DNA of 36,829 nucleotides from Chloroflexota bacterium (GCA_005881275.1 VBEF01000007.1:1-36829), one strand, 5' to 3'. Positions 15,820-23,872 are shown, numbered from the stretch's first letter. The notes: a model not told the origin generated them from the letters alone. Numbers and translations are program-made.

Positions 15820-16373
15820 CATTCGCCGCCCTGACAGGCGGCACCGGAATCGTCATCGACCCGGGCGCCACGAATCTGTTGTTCGTCGCGCTGGGACTTG
15901 TAGTTCTGTTCGGTTTCCTGATCGCCGCACGCTTCGCGGCGCGCATCGCCAGCGAGCAGCTGCTCAAGCGAAATGTTCGCACCGAGCTCGTCGTGATCAG
16001 CCGGCGCGTCGTGACTTTTGTCGTCATCCTCCTCGGGCTGTTCGCCGCCCTCAGCTTTGCCGTGGAGAGCGCCAATATCGCGCTTTTCGGCCTCGTGCTC
16101 GCCACCGTGGTGGCGGCGCTTGGCGTCCAGGACCTCCTGAGGGACTATGTGTCCGGCTACTACGTCCTTCTAGAACGTCACATCCGCGTCGGCGACCGCA
16201 TCACCTTTGACACGCACACCGGCATCATCTCTGAGGTCCGTTTGCGCGTAACCCTCTTGAGGAGCGACGCGGGCGACGTGATCATCGTGCCGAACTCAGA
16301 GCTGTTCACCAAGCCGGTGACGATCCATGGCGTCACCCCTGAGCAGGAGGCTAGGAAAGCGCCCCCAACGTAA
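15816..16373 (+). CDS. Small MscS-type mechanosensitive channel
   Basis: The protein is 185 aa, near the minimal MscS core. An N-terminal helix (LLFVALGLVVLFGFLIAARF) is followed by RRVVTFVVILLGLFAALSF and the pore helix region GLVLATVVAALGVQDLLRDY. The beta domain follows with HIRVGDRITFD, GIISEVRLRVTLLRSDAGDV and IIVPNSELFTKPVT, the classic MscS signature. It acts as a pressure-release valve in the inner membrane. Much of the usual C-terminal alpha/beta cage is missing, so this is a short variant. The ATG overlaps the rplY stop. The 3' end overlaps the convergent NDP-kinase-like gene by 23 bp. Confidence 0.9.
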   Translation: MTFAALTGGTGIVIDPGATNLLFVALGLVVLFGFLIAARFAARIASEQLLKRNVRTELVVISRRVVTFVVILLGLFAALSFAVESANIALFGLVLATVVAALGVQDLLRDYVSGYYVLLERHIRVGDRITFDTHTGIISEVRLRVTLLRSDAGDVIIVPNSELFTKPVTIHGVTPEQEARKAPPT

Positions 16374-16971
16374 TCCGTCGCAGCGCTTCGAGCTGGTCCC
16401 CTATGAGCTCGGATTCCTCCGCCAACAGCTCGCCGATGACTTTCGATGCGAGCTCGACATGGATTCCATTCGCCACCTGCGTTGCGAGTGAGCGCAGGTG
16501 GTAGGTGTGGTCCAGCTTGTCCGATTCGACCTCGAGCTGGACCTTGACCTGGTCGAGCTGGACGAACTCTGACCACCGCTTCACCTCCGCCGCCCCGGTT
16601 TCGGGCGCGTCCGACAGGTGGAGGCAGTTGAGGCCGCCGAAGATGCCGTATCGCTCGCGAAGCGAGCCCGGGCGCGACTTGGCGATCTGCGTTTCGCCCA
16701 GCTCGTAGCGCATCTGCTTCAGCGATTGCGCCGAAGCCGTGACGCGCCCGACCACCACGGGCAGCGCTGTCATGAAGTCGACGAGCCAGGGAAAGAACGG
16801 CCGCCCCTGGAGAAAGTCGTAGTGGTTCTCGATCAACGACGCGGGCGGTTGAAACCACTCGAGCGATTGGAGCTTCCACTCGCGCTCCGTTGCCAGCCAG
16901 CGCCAGATGCCGGCGCGCGCGGCCAGGCGGTAGGCAGCGTCAGGCTTGAAGATGAGAAGGGCGTCAGCCAA
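16351..16971 (-). CDS. Nucleoside diphosphate kinase-like protein with C-terminal extension
   Basis: Residues 1-135 align by eye with NDP kinase: ALLIFKPDAAYR, HYDFLQGRPFFPWLVDFMTA, LPVVVGRV, MRYELGET, PGSLRERYGI and NCLHLSDAPE. All active-site positions can be placed: K9, Y51, F59/F60, R88, T94, R105, N115 and the phosphohistidine H118, although the usual HGSDS is HLSDA. NDP kinases move phosphate between NTPs and NDPs. Residues ~136-206 form a helical extension (VKVQLEVESDKLDHTYHLRS...) not found in ordinary ~140-aa enzymes. The TTG start at 16971 follows an AGGTGACC ribosome-like site. It lies downstream of rarA on the same strand. It may be the cell's NDK or a specialised paralog. Confidence 0.8.
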   Translation of the reverse strand: MADALLIFKPDAAYRLAARAGIWRWLATEREWKLQSLEWFQPPASLIENHYDFLQGRPFFPWLVDFMTALPVVVGRVTASAQSLKQMRYELGETQIAKSRPGSLRERYGIFGGLNCLHLSDAPETGAAEVKRWSEFVQLDQVKVQLEVESDKLDHTYHLRSLATQVANGIHVELASKVIGELLAEESELIGDQLEALRRITLGALS

Positions 16972-16993
16972 CGGTCACCTGGCGCGACCATTT

Positions 16994-17050
16994 CGGATAG
17001 TCCGGACTATCCGACTTCGCGTGACCCAGAAAGGCCGGACAGTCCGGACT
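16994..17050. repeat. Two palindromes between rarA and the NDK-like gene
   Basis: A perfect 20-bp palindrome occupies 16994-17013 (CGGATAGTCC and its complement). Its core AGTCCGGACT recurs exactly at 17041-17050, 42 bp away, where CCGGAC-A-GTCCGG (17035-17047) also forms a hairpin. Together they fill most of the 106-bp gap upstream of the NDK-like TTG. A dimeric regulator site or a dispersed hairpin repeat are both possible. Confidence 0.55.
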
Positions 17051-17077
17051 AACCCTGAATGAGGCGACATGCTCGGG

Positions 17078-18325
17078 CTATTTTCCCGGCTTGCGGTCGC
17101 GCGGGTTTGGCGTGTAGACCTTGCGGCCCTTCAACTTCTCCGGCATGTGCACCTGGTCGGCGACGCCCGACTCTGCATCGTGCGCGTACTTGTAGCCGCG
17201 GCCGTAGCCCATGGATTTCATAAGTCCTGTGGGCGCGTTGCGTAAATGCAGCGGCACGGACTCGTTGCCCGTTTCCTGGATCAGCTCTCGCGCGGCCCCG
17301 TAAGACGTGAGTGCAGAGTTCGACTTCGGCGCCAGGGCAAGATAGAGCGCGGCTTCGGTGAGCGGCAACACCGCCTCCGGCATACCGACGAAGTGCGCCG
17401 CCTGCTGCGCCGCGACTGCGACCGGCAAGGCTTGCGGATCGGCCAGGCCGATGTCTTCGGCGGCGAGGATGACCAGGCGGCGCGCGACAAACATCACGTC
17501 CTCGCCAGCTTCCAGCATGCGGGCCATCCAGTAGACCGCTGCGTCGGGATCGCTCCCCCGGACGCTCTTGATCAGCGCGGAGACGATGTCGTAGTGCTGG
17601 TCCCCCGCGCGGTCATACAGAAGGTGGCGCTGCTGCAGCGCGCGCTCGACGTGATCGAGGCTGATCGCCCCTTCGCCAGCCAGCGCGGCTGCGGCTTCAA
17701 GTCCGTTCAACGCGACCCTCGCGTCGCCGCGCGCCACTTCGAGCAAGGTCTCCATCGCGTCGTCCTCGATGGTGGCCTGCAGCTCCTGCAGGCCGCGCTC
17801 GACGACCTGCTTCAGCTCATCTCGGTCGAGCTGCTCGAGGCGAAAGACGCGACTGCGTGAGAGCAAAGGCGAGATGACCTCGAACGAAGGGTTCTCTGTG
17901 GTGGCTCCGATCAACGTGACGGTGCCGTCTTCGACGTGGGGCAGGATGGCATCCTGCTGCGCCTTGTTGAAGCGGTGGATCTCGTCGATGAACAGCACCG
18001 TCCGTAGGCCAGCGCGGCGGTGCACCCTGGCCTCGGCCACGACCTTGCGCAGGTCGGCCACGCCGGCGGTGACGGCCGACATCGAGACCATCCGGGCGTT
18101 CGTTTCGCCCGCAAGCAGGCCGGCGAGCGTGGTTTTGCCGCTCCCGGGCGGGCCCCACAGGACGATGCTCGGCAGGTGGCCGGAGCTGGTGAGCCGGCGC
18201 AGGACGTCGACCACCTGGCGCTGACCCACGAGCTGGTCGAACTTCCTGGGCCGCATCCGGGTGGCAAGAGGAGCCGCCGGCTCGGCGCCGGCCGGAATCG
18301 GGAAAAGCTCCTCCTGGTCGCCCAT
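17078..18325 (-). CDS. rarA: Replication-associated recombination protein A (RarA/MgsA AAA+ ATPase)
   Basis: The protein is 415 aa, normal for the family. The N-terminal part has PLATRMRPRKFDQLVGQRQV, Walker A GPPGSGKTT, Walker B LFIDEIHRFNKAQQDAILP, sensor 1 GATTENPSFEV and the arginine-rich SRSRVFRLEQL. The C-terminal tetramer domain has RGSDPDAAVYWMARMLEAGE, MFVARRLVILAAEDIGLADP and the end GRGYKYAHDAESGV. RarA is a DNA-dependent ATPase at stalled replication forks. The ATG at 18325 is 7 bp downstream of a minus-strand CAGAAT, a weak -10-like box. It diverges from the zinc-ribbon GGDEF gene with 56 bp between starts. Confidence 0.96.
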   Translation of the reverse strand: MGDQEELFPIPAGAEPAAPLATRMRPRKFDQLVGQRQVVDVLRRLTSSGHLPSIVLWGPPGSGKTTLAGLLAGETNARMVSMSAVTAGVADLRKVVAEARVHRRAGLRTVLFIDEIHRFNKAQQDAILPHVEDGTVTLIGATTENPSFEVISPLLSRSRVFRLEQLDRDELKQVVERGLQELQATIEDDAMETLLEVARGDARVALNGLEAAAALAGEGAISLDHVERALQQRHLLYDRAGDQHYDIVSALIKSVRGSDPDAAVYWMARMLEAGEDVMFVARRLVILAAEDIGLADPQALPVAVAAQQAAHFVGMPEAVLPLTEAALYLALAPKSNSALTSYGAARELIQETGNESVPLHLRNAPTGLMKSMGYGRGYKYAHDAESGVADQVHMPEKLKGRKVYTPNPRDRKPGK

Positions 18326-18367
18326 GTCGCAAATTCTGAACTGGGACCGGGTTTGGGGCCGCGGGCC

Positions 18368-18373
18368 TAGAAT
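18368..18373 (+). promoter_or_regulatory. Candidate leaderless -10 box
   Basis: TAGAAT ends 8 bp before ATG 18382, the spacing that would put transcription start at or beside the start codon. No Shine-Dalgarno sequence lies between. No -35 box is recognisable. Confidence 0.5.
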
Positions 18374-18381
18374 TGCCGCCC

Positions 18382-19029
18382 ATGACTACCTGCTGGTACT
18401 GCAGCACGGAGGTGCCGGAGACCTCCCAGTACTGCCCGACTTGCGGCCACAGCCAGACCGACCGCACATCGAGCCCCCTTTTCGGGGTGGTCGACCCGAC
18501 CACCGGGATCTGGAATTCCAAGTTCGTCAACGCGCTGGTCGGCCAGGAGGCCAACCGCGCCGTCCGGTATCACCGGCCGCTGTCGGTTTTGACCGTGGAG
18601 CTCGACCACGCCGAGCACATCCACAAGGAGCTCGAGCAGATTCAGATCGAAGGCCTTCTGCGGGAGCTGGCGGAGCGCCTCGGCCAGGCCGTCCGGGATA
18701 CCGACACGGTCGGATTCCTGGACGCGGACGGACCTCCGCATTTTGCGATCGTCCTGCCGGAAACCGACGAGCAGGGCGCCGCGCTGGCCGCGGACAAGAT
18801 CCGCCGCTCCGTCGCCTCCCACGATTTCGGCACCAGCGGCGCATGGAAGCGGATCACCGTCAGCTGCGGCGCGGCGACGATCGAGCCCGGCTACCGACCG
18901 AAGGACGAGGCCGGCCTCGTGAACCGCCGCGAGTACACGGGGAACCTCATGCGCGAGGCGTACGAGGCTCTCGACCAGGGCCGCTCGGCGGGGACGAACC
19001 GCACGACGGTCGGCGCCTACCGGCCGTAA
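18382..19029 (+). CDS. Zinc-ribbon protein with degenerate GGDEF domain
   Basis: The protein is 215 aa. A four-Cys zinc ribbon (C4, C7, C18, C21; CWYC...CPTC) is followed by a GGDEF fold that opens with the typical DPTTGIWNSKFVNALVGQE and RYHRPLSVLTVELDHAEHI. The active-site loop that should read GGDEF is replaced by DGPPHF (FLDADGPPHFAIVLPETDEQ), so catalysis of cyclic-di-GMP synthesis is not expected. It may instead bind a nucleotide or a partner. The end of the fold, ITVSCGAATIEPGY, is present. TTG 18373 is in frame, but ATG 18382 is preferred because TAGAAT overlaps the former. It is followed by the histidine phosphatase, whose frame opens within 20 bp. Confidence 0.85.
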   Translation: MTTCWYCSTEVPETSQYCPTCGHSQTDRTSSPLFGVVDPTTGIWNSKFVNALVGQEANRAVRYHRPLSVLTVELDHAEHIHKELEQIQIEGLLRELAERLGQAVRDTDTVGFLDADGPPHFAIVLPETDEQGAALAADKIRRSVASHDFGTSGAWKRITVSCGAATIEPGYRPKDEAGLVNRREYTGNLMREAYEALDQGRSAGTNRTTVGAYRP

Positions 19030-19042
19030 GCTCCGGAACGTC

Positions 19043-19681
19043 ATACCTCACACGCGCTTCTACCTGATCCGGCACGCCGAGGTCGAAAACCCGAACCGGG
19101 TGCTTTACGGACACCTTGATGGCTTTCCCTTGAGCGCGCTCGGCCGCGCCCAGGCCGCGGCGGTGGGAGAGGGGTTGCGTCACGCCGCGGTGACGCGCAT
19201 CGTGCACAGCCTGCTCGAACGCGCGGCTGAAACGGCGCGGATCATCGCCGAGAAGCTGACTCCGCGCCCTGTGCTCGAGGCGGACTCCGAGCTGCGTGAG
19301 GCTGAGTTCTCGCGCTACTTGCAGGGTGTGCCTTTCTGGCAGATCCCGGTCCGGCGTCCGCTCTGGTTGGTGCACAAGGCCAGCCGCGGCCTGCTGCCCG
19401 GGGACGAGTCGATCGAGGTCATGGGCGAGCGCGTGCTTCGGGTCGTGCGCCGGCTCGCCCGCGACCACCCTGGCGAGACGATGGCGCTGGTCAGCCACGC
19501 GGATACGCTCAACGCCGCCTGGATCCTGCTCGACGGGCGCCCGCAGAACGAGCGGGAGATGCACCGCAGCGGCGTCGGCAAAGCGGGCATGCTGGAGCTC
19601 GAGATGGAAGGCGAGACCCCGAAGGCCTGGCACTACATCCCGCCGCCTCAGGTCGACAAGCCGGCCAGCGCCGCCGCGTAA
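19043..19681 (+). CDS. Histidine phosphatase superfamily protein (phosphoglycerate mutase-like)
   Basis: The catalytic motif reads HTRFYLIRHAEVENPN (the RHG box as RHA), followed by LYGHLDGFPLSALGRAQA, SLLERAAETARIIAE, a ELREAEFSRYLQG segment and the second catalytic His in LVSHADT. Substrate is unknown; small phosphatases of this type act on phosphoglycerates, alpha-ribazole phosphate or phosphoproteins. The first standard start is GTG 19100, but that would delete the catalytic RHA. The frame is open upstream with no ATG, GTG or TTG; ATA 19043 (MPHTRFYLIRH...) sits exactly where family members start, 13 bp after the previous stop. I give the ATA-based extent (212 aa) as the likely gene. Confidence 0.85.
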   Translation: MPHTRFYLIRHAEVENPNRVLYGHLDGFPLSALGRAQAAAVGEGLRHAAVTRIVHSLLERAAETARIIAEKLTPRPVLEADSELREAEFSRYLQGVPFWQIPVRRPLWLVHKASRGLLPGDESIEVMGERVLRVVRRLARDHPGETMALVSHADTLNAAWILLDGRPQNEREMHRSGVGKAGMLELEMEGETPKAWHYIPPPQVDKPASAAA

Positions 19682-19688
19682 GCGTCCC

Positions 19689-20915
19689 GTGCCGCGTTCA
19701 TTTCCGAAAGGATTCCTTTGGGGAACCTCGAGCGCGGCCTACCAGGTCGAAGGCGACAACCGCAACGCCGACTGGTGGGAGTGGGAGCAAAAGCCGGGAC
19801 GGATCGCAAACGGCGATACCTCGGGTGTCGCAACCGACCACTACCACCGCTATCGCGAAGACTTCGCGCTGCTGCGCGAGCTGAACCAGAACGCGCATCG
19901 GCTTTCCATCGAGTGGTCACGCATCGAGCGGTCGGAGGGAGAGTTCGATTCGAGGCAGATGCGCCATTACCGCGACGTGCTGGGCGAGCTACGCGCGCAG
20001 GGCATCATGCCCATGGTCACGCTTCACCACTTCACGAACCCGCTCTGGTTCGTGAGCAAAGGCGGATGGACGGCCGGCGGCGCGCCTCAGGCGTTTCTCC
20101 CATTCGTGAACCGGGTCGTCGAAGAGCTTGGGGACCTGGTCGGGATCTGGTGCACCATCAACGAACCAAGCATCTATGGCGCGAACGGGTGGATCACGGG
20201 CGAGTTTCCGCCAGGCCGTCATGGGGACCTGCCCGGCCAGTACAGGGTGACGAGCAACATGCGCCGGGCTCATGAGCTCGCCTACCACTCGATCAAGCGG
20301 CGCTGGCCCGATGCACCGGTGGGCCTGTCTCATCACAAGTTCCTTTTCATGCCGGCGTCGCGGAAGCGCGCCGATCGGCTGGCGGCCGCTGCGACGCAGC
20401 TGGTGACGGATCGGTGGCCTGTCGGGGCGGCCCGGCTGGGGCGGATCGTGGAAGCAACCAGTGACTACATCGGCATCGCTCACTACTGGGGGCAGCTGTG
20501 CGCCTTTGACCCGCGCCGTCCCCGTGACCAGTTCGTCCGCCGCTTCAACCCGCCGGGTGGGGAGGCCACCGAGATGGGCTGGGTTTCCGAGCCGCGCTGG
20601 ATGCGTCAGGTGCTGAGTGAAGTCCGCCGGTACGGGAAGCCGATCTATATCACCGAGAACGGAATCGCCACCGCCGATGACGCCCAGCGCGAGAAGTATT
20701 TGAAAGACACCCTGGGCGAGGTGCACGCCGCGATCCAGGACGGCGCCGACGTCCGCGGTTACTTCCACTGGACCAACACGGACAACTTCGAATGGGCTCG
20801 CGGTTACGCGGCGCATTTCGGGCTGATCGGGGTCGACCGCAAGACTCTCGAGCGCACGGTCAAACCGAGCGGACGGCTGTACGCGCGAATCGCTGCGGCA
20901 AACGGGCTCGATTAG
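19689..20915 (+). CDS. Glycoside hydrolase family 1 (beta-glucosidase type)
   Basis: The 408-aa protein starts at GTG 19689 (PRSFPKGFLWGTSSAAYQVEG, the usual GH1 beginning). The acid/base Glu is E159 in TINEP, and the nucleophile is E323 in YITENGIA. Other landmarks are RLSIEWSRIE, TLHHFTNPLWF and the aglycone-side GYFHWTNTDNFEWARGY. GH1 retaining enzymes split beta-glucosides, galactosides or 6-phospho-forms; the sugar preference cannot be told. It is shorter than the typical ~440-480 aa, consistent with trimmed loops. No signal peptide is seen, so it is cytoplasmic. It starts 7 bp after the phosphatase stop. Confidence 0.94.
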   Translation: MPRSFPKGFLWGTSSAAYQVEGDNRNADWWEWEQKPGRIANGDTSGVATDHYHRYREDFALLRELNQNAHRLSIEWSRIERSEGEFDSRQMRHYRDVLGELRAQGIMPMVTLHHFTNPLWFVSKGGWTAGGAPQAFLPFVNRVVEELGDLVGIWCTINEPSIYGANGWITGEFPPGRHGDLPGQYRVTSNMRRAHELAYHSIKRRWPDAPVGLSHHKFLFMPASRKRADRLAAAATQLVTDRWPVGAARLGRIVEATSDYIGIAHYWGQLCAFDPRRPRDQFVRRFNPPGGEATEMGWVSEPRWMRQVLSEVRRYGKPIYITENGIATADDAQREKYLKDTLGEVHAAIQDGADVRGYFHWTNTDNFEWARGYAAHFGLIGVDRKTLERTVKPSGRLYARIAAANGLD

Positions 20916-20918
20916 ACT
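20913..20918 (+). promoter_or_regulatory. Candidate leaderless -10 box for the ccm operon
   Basis: TAGACT overlaps the end of the glycosidase gene and ends 8 bp before GTG 20927, the first gene of the cytochrome c maturation cluster. No ribosome-binding site separates them and no -35 box is clear. Confidence 0.5.
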
Positions 20919-20926
20919 CCATTCAC

Positions 20927-21442
20927 GTGAACCGCAAATCAGCGGTGATCGGGGCGACTGCGATCATCCTCAGCTCGGTACTGCTGCTGTCGCTCGCATG
21001 GGGGCTGCAGCACGCCGCGCTGGCCAACCCGCCTGTGCTCGGCAAGGTGGCGCCAAAGCTCGCGATCCAAACCGCCGCCGGTGACCAGGTCCGGGTCTGG
21101 GAGATGCATGGCAAGCCGGTCGTTCTGAACTTCTGGGCTTCATGGTGTGTGACGTGCATCGAAGAGGGCCAGGTGCTGGCCGACGCCGCATCCGCGAATC
21201 CGAATGTGGCGTACGTCGGGGCTGACAACCAGGACACGGCATCGGGCTTCGCTGCGTTTGAAGCGCGACATCCCCACGTCTACCCGGCGGGCCCGATCGT
21301 CGCCGGCTCGTATCAGTCATACGGCGTGGCGGGATTGCCGGCGACATTCTTCATCGACCGGAACGGCGTGGTGGTCGCGTCCTTCACTGGGCCGCTCGAC
21401 TCGCGCACTCTCGATCACTACCTGGCGCTGATCGCGCAATGA
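20927..21442 (+). CDS. Thioredoxin-like thiol-disulfide protein (ResA/CcmG type)
   Basis: This 171-aa protein starts at GTG 20927; the frame is open upstream but that part is glycosidase shadow. One N-terminal signal anchor (AVIGATAIILSSVLLLSLAW) is followed by an extracytoplasmic thioredoxin fold: VLGKVAPKLAIQTAAGDQV, VVLNFWASWCVTCIEEGQVL with the redox pair C74/C77, and the cis-Pro loop GLPATFFIDRNGVV. It would reduce apocytochrome c CXXCH cysteines before haem attachment, or act as a general reductant. It opens the ccm operon and overlaps ccmE by 4 bp (ATGA), which supports the cytochrome role. Confidence 0.9.
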   Translation: MNRKSAVIGATAIILSSVLLLSLAWGLQHAALANPPVLGKVAPKLAIQTAAGDQVRVWEMHGKPVVLNFWASWCVTCIEEGQVLADAASANPNVAYVGADNQDTASGFAAFEARHPHVYPAGPIVAGSYQSYGVAGLPATFFIDRNGVVVASFTGPLDSRTLDHYLALIAQ

Positions 21443-21822
21443 CGCTGGTGCTGAGGTGGGGCCTGCCGGCGGCGGTCGTTGTGGCCTGCGTGGGTTACCT
21501 CATCTATTCGGCGTCGGGAGGTGCGACTGAGTACTACCTGACGGTTTCCGAGCTGCGCGCCAGTTCACCGCCAGGCGTTGTTCGCGTGGCGGGCGTGGTG
21601 CAGGACGACGTGCGAAAGAGCGACGCGCTGCATGTGTCGTTCACGGAGAAGGACGGCAGCGCATCGATGCCCGTGGAGTACGCCGGCACTCTGCCGGACA
21701 TCTTCAAGCCAGGGATCACTGTCGTCGTCGAGGGCAACCTTGGCGCCGACGGCGTCTTCCATGCGCGGACGCTTCTCGCCAAATGCCCGTCGCGCTTCTC
21801 CACCCAGCCGTACACGCAATGA
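21439..21822 (+). CDS. ccmE: Cytochrome c maturation haem chaperone CcmE, Cys-type variant
   Basis: The protein is 127 aa. One N-terminal helix (VLRWGLPAAVVVACVGYLIY) anchors an OB-fold with FTEKDGSASMPVEYAGTLPD, FKPGITVVVEGNLGADGVFH and ARTLLAKCPSRF. Classical CcmE binds haem covalently through His in an HxxxY motif. Here the position is Cys116 (CPSRF), as in the known CxxxY variants of archaea and some bacteria, but the +4 residue is Phe120 in place of Tyr. It passes haem from CcmC to CcmF. Its stop overlaps ATG 21819 of ccmF. The remaining tail (STQPYTQ) is short. Confidence 0.9.
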   Translation: MTLVLRWGLPAAVVVACVGYLIYSASGGATEYYLTVSELRASSPPGVVRVAGVVQDDVRKSDALHVSFTEKDGSASMPVEYAGTLPDIFKPGITVVVEGNLGADGVFHARTLLAKCPSRFSTQPYTQ

Positions 21823-23750
21823 TGCTCGGCTACCTGGGCGCAGGCGCGCTTCTCGCGGCCCTGGTGATGGGCGGGTTCTCGGCGCTGCTCTCCTTCTGGG
21901 CGGGTGCGCGTGAGAACGCGACTTTCGTCCAGGTCGGGCGCCGCGGGTTCTACGCCGGGTCGGCGTTTGCGTTTCTGAGCGCGGTGATTCTGGAGATCGC
22001 ATTGCTCACGCACGACTTCTCGCTTGCGTACGTCGCCGAGCACACCGATCTATCCACGCCGATCGCGCTCGTCGCGGCCGCGTTCTATGGAGGCCAGGAA
22101 GGATCGCTGCTCTACTGGACCGTGATCCTCGGCCTGCTGGGCAGCGCCTCGCTTATCGCCAGCGCCAGATTGGGAGGCCGGGTCGCGGCCTACGCCGCGG
22201 GCATCCTGGCCTCGATCCTCACCTTCTTCCTTTTCGTCCTTGCGGTCGTGGCCAGCCCGTTCGATCTGCTGTCCGTGACGCCGCCCGACGGCCTCGGCCT
22301 GAATCCGATCCTGCGCGACGGCGGGATGCTGATCCATCCGCCCGTCGTCCTCGCGGGGTTTGCATCCTTCGCGATCCCGTTCAGCTTTGCGGGCGCCGCG
22401 CTTCTCGCCGGGCGCGTCGATGCGGCGTGGATCACGCACACACGGCGGTTCGCCCTCTTGGCGTGGAGCCTGCAGACGGCGGGTCTGCTGCTTGGCATGT
22501 GGTGGGCCTACCACGTGCTCGGTTGGGGCGGCTACTGGGGCTGGGACCCGGTCGAGAACGTCGCGCTGATGCCGTGGCTGGCGACCACCGCTTACCTCCA
22601 TTCGTCGCAGGTCCAGGAAAGGAGAGGCCGCCTGCGCTTGTGGAACTTCGGGCTCGTGATCGTGGCGTTCTTGCTCGTCGTCTTTGGCACCTTCATCGTC
22701 CGCAGCGGCGTCGTGCCGTCAGTGCACACCTTCGCGATCAGCGCGATCGGGCCATGGTTCCTCGGGTTCCTATTCGTGTGCGTCGTCTTCTCGGCGCTTC
22801 TGCTGACCTTCCGGTCCAACCTTGGCGCGGGTCGTGCCCCTGCGCCCGCGGTTTCACGCGAGGGCGCGTTCGTTCTGCAGAACTTGCTCCTGCTCGGCGT
22901 GGTGGCTGTGGTCATGTGGGGCACGGTCCTGCCGCTCGTCTCGGGAATGCTCGGCGCCCAACGGGTCGCCGGCGCGCCGTTCTACGAGCGCGCCGCGGGA
23001 CCGCTGCTGGCCGTGATCCTGGCGCTCCTCGCCGCCGGCCCGCTGCTACCGTGGCGCCCCGCTGGACGTCCGACACTGCTGGCGTTGCGCTGGCCCGCCG
23101 CCGCGGCAGTGCTCTCCCTGCTCCTACTGTTGATCGGCGGCGTGCGATCACTGCCTGCGCTCGTCGCATTTCCACTGGCCGCCGCCGCGGGCGCGACGGT
23201 CGTGACCGAGTACGCCCGAGCCGCCCTGAGAAAGCCTCGCTCGATACTGCGCAGGCGCCGTCACTATGGCGCCTACCTCGCGCACCTCGGGCTCGTCGTG
23301 ACCGTGGTGGGGGTCGCGGCATCCCATTTCGGCCAGCAAGAAAAGGACGTCACGCTAACCCCCGGCGAATCGGTGACCGTTGCCGGCTACACGCTGACGT
23401 TCACAGGTTCTGAGCAGCGTCAGCTGCTCGATCACACTGAGCTCGTCGCCGGTATGCGCTTCGGCGACCGCACGCTGGAGCCGTCGCGGGCCACTTATGC
23501 CGGCCTGGGCGGCCAGGCGCTGACCCACGTTGCCATCTCGACCACGTTGTCAGCCGACGTTTATGTGGTGCTCGCCGGGACGAACCCCGACGGGTCAGCG
23601 ACCTTCAGGGTCTTTGTGAACCCGCTCGTGACATGGATCTGGGCGGGCGGGGCGGTCATCATCCTGGGCGTCGTGCTGGGGAACGTGGGAGAGAGGAGCC
23701 CAGTCACGGAGTTGGCAAGGCGCCGCGTCCCGGTTACTCTCCCTGCGTAG
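21819..23750 (+). CDS. ccmF: Cytochrome c haem lyase subunit CcmF
   Basis: This multi-spanning membrane protein is 643 aa from ATG 21819, which overlaps the ccmE stop; ATG 21783 is in frame but lies within ccmE. The haem-binding WWD domain is clear (MWWAYHVLGWGGYWGWDPVE, NVALMPWLATTAYLHS), as is the conserved GGMLIHPPVVLAGFASFAIP with a haem-ligand His and FIVRSGVVPSVHTFA. A periplasmic C-terminal domain (HFGQQEKDVTLTPGESVTVA...) precedes a last helix. CcmF joins haem to apocytochrome CXXCH motifs. It follows ccmE, as expected. No CcmH gene is present nearby. Confidence 0.95.
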   Translation: MMLGYLGAGALLAALVMGGFSALLSFWAGARENATFVQVGRRGFYAGSAFAFLSAVILEIALLTHDFSLAYVAEHTDLSTPIALVAAAFYGGQEGSLLYWTVILGLLGSASLIASARLGGRVAAYAAGILASILTFFLFVLAVVASPFDLLSVTPPDGLGLNPILRDGGMLIHPPVVLAGFASFAIPFSFAGAALLAGRVDAAWITHTRRFALLAWSLQTAGLLLGMWWAYHVLGWGGYWGWDPVENVALMPWLATTAYLHSSQVQERRGRLRLWNFGLVIVAFLLVVFGTFIVRSGVVPSVHTFAISAIGPWFLGFLFVCVVFSALLLTFRSNLGAGRAPAPAVSREGAFVLQNLLLLGVVAVVMWGTVLPLVSGMLGAQRVAGAPFYERAAGPLLAVILALLAAGPLLPWRPAGRPTLLALRWPAAAAVLSLLLLLIGGVRSLPALVAFPLAAAAGATVVTEYARAALRKPRSILRRRRHYGAYLAHLGLVVTVVGVAASHFGQQEKDVTLTPGESVTVAGYTLTFTGSEQRQLLDHTELVAGMRFGDRTLEPSRATYAGLGGQALTHVAISTTLSADVYVVLAGTNPDGSATFRVFVNPLVTWIWAGGAVIILGVVLGNVGERSPVTELARRRVPVTLPA

Positions 23751-23752
23751 CG

Positions 23753-23868
23753 ATGGCCATCATCGTCGCGACCCTGCTCCTGTTCCTGTCCGGGCCCTTC
23801 GTGCTCTGGCCGCTCCTCAAAACTCCTCCGGACCCGCCCCTCCCCCCGTCTTCGCCGAGGAGCCCTGA

Positions 23869-23872
<4 letters not shown>
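23753..23872 (+). CDS. 39-aa single-helix protein between ccmF and ccmA
   Basis: ATG 23753 starts 2 bp after the ccmF stop, and the stop overlaps ATG 23869 of ccmA (ATGA), so the ORF fits the operon tightly. It has one membrane helix (AIIVATLLLFLSGPFVLWPLL) and a Pro/Ser tail (KTPPDPPLPPSSPRSPE). The helix ending in a WPLL-like motif resembles the start of CcmI-like or zinc-ribbon assembly proteins found at this place in other ccm clusters. The soluble part is missing, so it may be a remnant or a genuine small subunit. Confidence 0.6.
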
